Below are positions 59,458 to 64,000 of a DNA stretch of 64,000 nt, one piece after another. The translations under genes were made by a program, and so were the position numbers. Source of the stretch: Achromobacter sp. AONIH1 (lineage in GTDB: Bacteria; Pseudomonadota; Gammaproteobacteria; Burkholderiales; Burkholderiaceae_B); assembly GCF_002902905.1 (NCBI RefSeq), contig NZ_CP026124.1, positions 682,001 through 746,000 on the forward strand. Reading direction: 5' to 3'. The notes below the pieces were generated by a model, which was not told where the DNA came from, made no database searches, and saw only the letters and a program-made list of their open reading frames with translations. Each line of letters opens with the position of its first letter. The first letter of the stretch is position 1.

Positions 59458-60267
59458 CTATGCGCCGCCCGCGCCCAGCAGCATGCTGATCTTGCGGGCC
59501 ACGCTTTGCACCAGGGGAATGATCTCGTGCATGCGCGCCTCGTCGGTGTAGGCGTCCGTGCTGGTCACGCTGATCGATGCGACGATGGCGCCGCTGGCAT
59601 CGCGCACGGGCGTGCCCACGCAGCGGATGCCGTCGACGTTTTCAGCCAGGTCGAAGGTATAGCCCTTGGCCGCATAGACCGCCATCGCGGCCAGCCATTC
59701 ATCCAGCGGCAGGCGTCCGCCCATGCCCTTGGCGGCTTCCTGTTCGTAACGCTGTTTCCACGCGGCGGGCCCCTGGTCCAGGATCAGCGCCTTGCCCACG
59801 CTGGTGCTGCATACGGGCTTGCGGCCGCCGATGCGCGTGTTGACCTCGATGGGCCGCTGGCCGCCGATCTTGTCGAGATAGATGATGCCTTCATCTTCAT
59901 CCAGCGCGGCCAGGTGCACGGTGTCCTGCGTCTGGGCGGCCAGCTCTTCGAGCAAGGGCCGCGCCGTCGTGGTGATGGCGGAGTCGCGGTAGGCCATGAA
60001 ACCCAGCTCGACCAGCCGGCTGCCCAGGCGATAGCCCTTGCGCGGCTCGAAGCGCAGATAGCGGATCTGCACCAGCGCCGAGGCCAGCCGGTGGGTGGTG
60101 CTGAAGGCGATGCCGGTCCGGTCGGAGATGTCCTGCACGCTGCGGCAGCCTTCGGCCACCGCGCTGACCACGTCGAGTCCACGGAACAGAGTCTGGCTGG
60201 CAAGCGGTTTGGCTGTCTTGGCGGCCTTTCCGGCCTTGACGGTCTTGTCGACGGATTTTTCGGTCAT
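59458..60267 (-). CDS. IclR-family transcriptional regulator
   Basis: The 269-residue protein has an N-terminal winged HTH (about residues 25-85: RGLDVVSAVAEGCRSVQDIS, AFSTTHRLASALVQIRYL) and a C-terminal IclR effector domain (HLAALDEDEGIIYLDKIGG, SVGKALILDQGP, GTPVRDASGAIVASISVTS). It probably senses a pathway intermediate and controls the operon upstream of it on the same strand (transporter, aldolase, dehydrogenase). The start at 60267 (MTEKSVDKTVKAG) is a choice; an in-frame ATG lies at 60300. Confidence 0.9.
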   Translation of the reverse strand: MTEKSVDKTVKAGKAAKTAKPLASQTLFRGLDVVSAVAEGCRSVQDISDRTGIAFSTTHRLASALVQIRYLRFEPRKGYRLGSRLVELGFMAYRDSAITTTARPLLEELAAQTQDTVHLAALDEDEGIIYLDKIGGQRPIEVNTRIGGRKPVCSTSVGKALILDQGPAAWKQRYEQEAAKGMGGRLPLDEWLAAMAVYAAKGYTFDLAENVDGIRCVGTPVRDASGAIVASISVTSTDAYTDEARMHEIIPLVQSVARKISMLLGAGGA

Positions 60268-60348
60268 GTGCTGAGCAGAGGGTGACGGAACGTGAGGCAT
60301 CGACGGCCAGCGGCGCCGGCGGCGCCGATGCGACACGCGTCCTGCGCG

Positions 60349-61722
60349 TCACGTATCCAGCGGTTGCCCGGTACGGTCTTTGGTGAAGCCGACCGCGATC
60401 AGCGACACCGCGGCGCAAAGGACGATGAAGACCGCCACCGGGACATAGCTGCCATCATAGCGGGCCAGCAGGGCGGTGGCGATCAGCGGCATCGGTCCGC
60501 CGACCAGCGCCGCGCCCACCTGATAGCCGAGCGAAACGCCGGTATAGCGCACGTTCGGCGGAAAGCTCTCGGCGAAGAACGTGCCCAGCACGGAGCCGTA
60601 GGTGGACCAGATGATGGAAAAACCCAGCACCACGGCGGCCGTCGCGATCAGCGCCGAACCCTGGTTGAGCAGCCAGAAATACGGCAGCGCGTAGAGGGCG
60701 ATCGCCACCGTGCCGCACGCGAACACCTTCTTGCGGCCAATGCGGTCCGACAGGGCGCCGAAGTACAGCATCACCGGCACAGCGATCAGCGCGGCGACCA
60801 GCACCACGTTCAGCGCCTGAACGCGCGGATAGCCCAGGCCCACCAGATACGAGATGGTGAAGGTGGCGAAGAGAAAGAAGGTGCTGGTCTCGACGAACTT
60901 GGCGCCGATGGCGATCAGCACGGCGCGCCAATGCCGGGTCAGCGTCTCCACCAGAGGCATCTTGCGCTCCCCGGCATTCTTGGGATTGTCCCGGGCTTCG
61001 GCGGCCACCTTGCGGAAGGACGGCGTTTCCTCGACCTTGTTGCGGATCCACATGCCGATCAGCACCAGCACGATGGACAGCACGAACGGAATGCGCCAGC
61101 CGTAGGACAGGAAGGCCTCCTCCGAGAACAGCGCGCTCAGGCCCGAGGTGGCGAAGTTGCCCAGCGCCAGGCCGAACAAGGCCCCGGTCTGGGGCACCGC
61201 GCCAAAGAAGCCTCGCTTGTGCGCCGGCGAGTACTCCACGGCCAGCAACACGCCGCCGCCCCATTCGCCGCCCAGCGCGAGTCCCTGCAGCAGGCGCAGC
61301 AGGGTCAGCAGGATGGGCGACCAGATGCCGATGCTGGCATAGGTCGGCGTCAGGCCGATGAGCACCGTGGACAGGCCCATGATGGACAGCGTGATCACCA
61401 GCGTCTTCTTGCGGCCGACGCGGTCCCCCACGTGCGCGAACACGATGCCGCCGATGGGACGGATCAGGAACGCCAGCGCGAACGAGGCCAGCGCCAGCAG
61501 TTGGCTGGTGACCGGATCGCTCGACGGAAAGAACAGCTTGCCAAAGACGATGGACGACATCGTTCCGTAGAGGAAGTAGTCATACCACTCGATGGTGCTG
61601 CCGACCGCGCTGCCGAACAGCGCGCGCCGGCGGTCGGCCTCGCTGACCGTGGCGGCTTCCGGACGGGCGTGACTGCCCGCCGGCCTGTTGCCCATGGCCG
61701 GGCCCGATTGTCTTGTCGACAT
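60349..61722 (-). CDS. MFS transporter, metabolite:H+ symporter (MHS) family
   Basis: The 457-residue protein has about 12 membrane helices and the MHS signatures: GSTIEWYDYFLYG at the first helix, RPIGGIVFAHVGDRVGRKKTL (loop 2-3), and LLQGLALGGEWGGGVLLAVEY. Relatives take up aromatic or short carboxylic acids, such as shikimate, alpha-ketoglutarate or proline. In this operon the substrate is likely an aromatic or hydroxy-acid compound that feeds the aldolase branch. It lies 92 bases after the aldolase gene. Confidence 0.92.
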   Translation of the reverse strand: MSTRQSGPAMGNRPAGSHARPEAATVSEADRRRALFGSAVGSTIEWYDYFLYGTMSSIVFGKLFFPSSDPVTSQLLALASFALAFLIRPIGGIVFAHVGDRVGRKKTLVITLSIMGLSTVLIGLTPTYASIGIWSPILLTLLRLLQGLALGGEWGGGVLLAVEYSPAHKRGFFGAVPQTGALFGLALGNFATSGLSALFSEEAFLSYGWRIPFVLSIVLVLIGMWIRNKVEETPSFRKVAAEARDNPKNAGERKMPLVETLTRHWRAVLIAIGAKFVETSTFFLFATFTISYLVGLGYPRVQALNVVLVAALIAVPVMLYFGALSDRIGRKKVFACGTVAIALYALPYFWLLNQGSALIATAAVVLGFSIIWSTYGSVLGTFFAESFPPNVRYTGVSLGYQVGAALVGGPMPLIATALLARYDGSYVPVAVFIVLCAAVSLIAVGFTKDRTGQPLDT

Positions 61723-61814
61723 GAAGTACCTTGCTTGTCTCGTTGATATTCAAATTGTGAGCATCCGCGCGGCGGCCGGAGCCGGCGCGCGGGTGCCAGG
61801 CGGCGCCTGGCGGA

Positions 61815-62834
61815 TCAGGCGCGCTGCTTGAGGATGTCCAGCGCCACGTCGACGATCATGTCTTCCTGGCCGCCCACCATGCGGCGCTTGCCCAGCTCGA
61901 CCAGGATGTCCACGGTCTTGAGCTGGTACTTGGCCGCCGCCGCCTCGGCATGGCGCAGGAACGAGCTGTATACGCCCGCATAGCCCAGCGCCAGCGTCTC
62001 GCGGTCCACCCGCACCGGACGATCCTGCAGCGGACGGACGATGTCGTCGGCCGCGTCCATGAGCTTGTAGAGATCGGTGCCGTGGTTCCAGCCCATGCGG
62101 TCGATGGCGGCGATGAATGCTTCCAGCGGCGCGTTGCCCGCGCCCGCGCCCATGCCGGCCAGGCTCGCGTCCACGCGGTCGCAGCCTTCCTCGACGGCGA
62201 CGATGGAATTGGCCACGCCCAGGCTCAGGTTGTGATGGGCGTGCATGCCGGTCTGCGTTTCGGGCTTGAGCACATCCTTGAAGGCGCGGAAGCGGTCCCG
62301 CACGTCCTGCATGCCGAGCGCGCCGCCGGAGTCCACCACGTAGCAGCAGGTCGCGCCGTAGCTTTCCATGAGCTTGGCTTGCCGCGCCAGCGCCTGCGGT
62401 TCGGTCATGTGGCTCATCATCAGGAAGCCGACGGCCTCCATGCCCAGATGGCGGGCGTACTCGATGTGCTGGCGCGAGACGTCGGCCTCGGTGCAATGCG
62501 TGGCCACGCGCACCACGCGCACGCCGGCGTCATAGGCGTTCTTCAGGTCGTGCACGGTGCCGATGCCGGGCAGCAACAGCGTGGCGATCCTGGCGTGTTT
62601 AACCTCGCTGGCCACGGCCTCGATCCATTCCAGATCGGTGTGCGCGCCGAAGCCGTAGTTGAAGCTGGAGCCCTGCAGGCCGTCGCCGTGCGCGACCTCG
62701 ATGGAATCGACCTTGGCCTCGTCGAGCGCCCGGGCGATGCGCCGGGCCTGTTCAACACTGTACTGGTGGCGGATGGCGTGGCTGCCGTCGCGCAGCGTCA
62801 CGTCGGAGATATAGATTTTCTTGGCTTGGTTCAT
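61815..62834 (-). CDS. mhpE: 4-hydroxy-2-oxovalerate aldolase
   Basis: The 339-residue protein is a DmpG/MhpE-type class II aldolase that splits 4-hydroxy-2-oxopentanoate into pyruvate and acetaldehyde. [19 protein letters not shown] carries the catalytic Arg, metal-binding Asp and His of the HMGL-like barrel; [16 protein letters not shown] supplies two His metal ligands. The C-terminal communication domain is complete. Such aldolases channel acetaldehyde to the dehydrogenase encoded directly upstream, 15 bases away. Confidence 0.95.
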   Translation of the reverse strand: MNQAKKIYISDVTLRDGSHAIRHQYSVEQARRIARALDEAKVDSIEVAHGDGLQGSSFNYGFGAHTDLEWIEAVASEVKHARIATLLLPGIGTVHDLKNAYDAGVRVVRVATHCTEADVSRQHIEYARHLGMEAVGFLMMSHMTEPQALARQAKLMESYGATCCYVVDSGGALGMQDVRDRFRAFKDVLKPETQTGMHAHHNLSLGVANSIVAVEEGCDRVDASLAGMGAGAGNAPLEAFIAAIDRMGWNHGTDLYKLMDAADDIVRPLQDRPVRVDRETLALGYAGVYSSFLRHAEAAAAKYQLKTVDILVELGKRRMVGGQEDMIVDVALDILKQRA

Positions 62835-62849
62835 CGTCTGTCACCGCCC

Positions 62850-63806
62850 TCAAACAAGCGCCGCGGCCGCCAGCATGCGGCGGGCCATGTGTTCCGCGGT
62901 GCGCAGGCCCGCGCTGGTCATGATGTCCAGGTTGCCCGCATAAGCAGGCAGGTAATGGGCCGCGCCCTCGACTTCCAGGAAGATCGAGGTCTTCAGCCCG
63001 GTGAGCGCCTCGCCCACGCCGGGCAGGCGCACGGGCGTGTCGATGCGGTCGAACTGCACCTTCTGCTTCATGCGATAGCCGGGCACGTAGGCCTGCACGG
63101 CGGCGGCCATGTTCTCGACCGAACGCGCGATGGCGTCCTCGTTGGCCAGTTCGCTCAGCGTGTAGACGGTGTCGCGCATGATCAGCGGCGGCTCGGCCGG
63201 ATTGAGCACGATGATGGCCTTGCCGCGCGTGGCGCCGCCCACCGCCTCGATGGCCTTGGACGTCGTTTCGGTGAACTCGTCGATATTGGCGCGCGTGCCG
63301 GGGCCCGCGCTCTTGCTGGAGATCGACGCCACGATTTCACCGTAGTGCACCCTGGCCACGCGCGATACGGCCGCGACCATCGGGATCGTGGCCTGGCCGC
63401 CGCAGGTCACCATGTTCACGTTCAGGGCGTCCAGGTGGTCCTCGCCGTTGACCACGGGAATGCAGTACGGGCCGATGGCGGCCGGCGTCAGATCGACCAT
63501 GCGGATGCCGGGCTTGAGCGCGCGCAGGAATGCGTCGTTCTTCACGTGGGCGCCGGCGCTGGTGGCATCGAACACGAAGTCGATGTCCTGGAATACCGGC
63601 AGGCGCGCCAGGCCTTCGACCCCTTCATGCGTGGTGGCCACGCCCAGCCGCGCCGCGCGGGCCAGGCCGTCCGATTGCGGGTCGATGCCGACCATCGCCC
63701 CCATTTCGATGTGCTGGCCATGGCGCAGGATCTTGATCATCAAGTCCGTGCCGATGTTGCCGCTGCCGATGATGGCGGCCTTGAGTTTGCGTTGGGCTGT
63801 GGACAC
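62850..63806 (-). CDS. mhpF: Acetaldehyde dehydrogenase (acylating)
   Basis: The 318-residue enzyme (DmpF/MhpF) converts acetaldehyde, NAD+ and CoA to acetyl-CoA. The Rossmann motif [16 protein letters not shown] is at residues 10-25, the catalytic Cys135 is in [14 protein letters not shown], and [14 protein letters not shown] precedes it. It is first in the operon with the aldolase, MHS transporter and IclR regulator. The hydratase and ring-cleavage genes that normally precede these two steps are not in this window and may lie upstream of 64000. Confidence 0.95.
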   Translation of the reverse strand: MSTAQRKLKAAIIGSGNIGTDLMIKILRHGQHIEMGAMVGIDPQSDGLARAARLGVATTHEGVEGLARLPVFQDIDFVFDATSAGAHVKNDAFLRALKPGIRMVDLTPAAIGPYCIPVVNGEDHLDALNVNMVTCGGQATIPMVAAVSRVARVHYGEIVASISSKSAGPGTRANIDEFTETTSKAIEAVGGATRGKAIIVLNPAEPPLIMRDTVYTLSELANEDAIARSVENMAAAVQAYVPGYRMKQKVQFDRIDTPVRLPGVGEALTGLKTSIFLEVEGAAHYLPAYAGNLDIMTSAGLRTAEHMARRMLAAAALV

Positions 63807-63887
63807 TTGGCTCCTTCCTTTCTCCGAACACCGTCGTGGGTTTCCTGTTTCCTTATTGGCCGGAGTGTAGGTAGGTTTTTTTAAATT

Positions 63888-63907
63888 ATCAATATATAAG
63901 TATTGAT
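63888..63907. promoter_or_regulatory. Palindromic operator candidate upstream of mhpF
   Basis: ATCAATATATAAGTATTGAT is formed of perfect 7-bp half-sites (ATCAATA/TATTGAT) around six bases. It lies about 80 bases upstream of mhpF in a strongly AT-rich stretch (63875-63930). It is a good candidate for the IclR-family protein or another regulator. The last 190 bases of the window hold no gene that I can support. Confidence 0.55.
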
Positions 63908-64000
63908 CTCATATAGTGAGTATTTAGAGAAAACCATCGCAGGACGACCTGCCGGTCCCCTGACAGTCTTGCCAGTACGGGCGCATGCCGCCCCCCGGCT

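Overview
This 64 kb window is GC-rich chromosomal DNA whose gene content and arrangement point to a betaproteobacterium of the family Alcaligenaceae, most likely Achromobacter or a close Bordetella relative. That placement is inferred from protein families, operon styles and base composition; no database search was possible. I see no rRNA, tRNA or CRISPR array.

Layout. 1-953: the end of an unidentified gene, then a Phd/VapB-like antitoxin and PIN-domain toxin pair. 926-7385: housekeeping genes (pyrE, exodeoxyribonuclease III, gdhA), a PCu(A)C copper chaperone, the divergent argP/argO pair and a small ABM-domain protein. 7766-12855: a complete branched-chain-type ABC importer with a fused LivM-LivG protein. 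13144-14241: ohr/ohrR peroxide defence. 14389-24327: a Crp/Fnr-type regulator divergent from a seven-gene operon that joins a second Liv-type importer to two different acyl/aryl-CoA ligases, probably for uptake and CoA activation of an organic acid. 24366-28682: a sulfide-oxidation module around a BigR/SqrR-like repressor (two YeeE/YedE membrane proteins, SQR, TauE on one strand; a Blh-type persulfide dioxygenase on the other).

28805-40265 holds a tandem PPK2 polyphosphate kinase, GNAT and HIT proteins, a glycosyltransferase with an unusual N-terminal domain, nhaA, a DUF488 protein, a PH-like/SHOCT protein with a small membrane partner, an LprI-like protein beside a Clp-fold periplasmic protein, an N-acetylmuramoyl-L-alanine amidase and tenA. 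40266-56472 is an accessory island between tenA and ung: a methyltransferase, a small membrane protein, a decayed IS5-family element and a cdiB-cdiA-cdiI contact-dependent inhibition locus on the minus strand. Its 3662-residue CdiA ends in what I recognise as an EndoU-type RNase toxin, followed by a one-base-overlapping, AT-richer immunity gene.

56473-63806 returns to ung, a RhlE-like RNA helicase with a long tandem-repeat tail, and a minus-strand operon encoding acetaldehyde dehydrogenase, 4-hydroxy-2-oxovalerate aldolase, an MHS-family transporter and an IclR regulator, the end of a meta-cleavage-type pathway.

Two non-coding structures stand out. One is a 268 bp element between livH and livM of the second importer, with 31 bp perfect terminal inverted repeats enclosing two further long hairpins, so the whole element can fold as a three-way junction. 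The other is a family of GC-rich multi-hairpin repeats placed just after stop codons (after gdhA, livK, livF and the second binding-protein gene).
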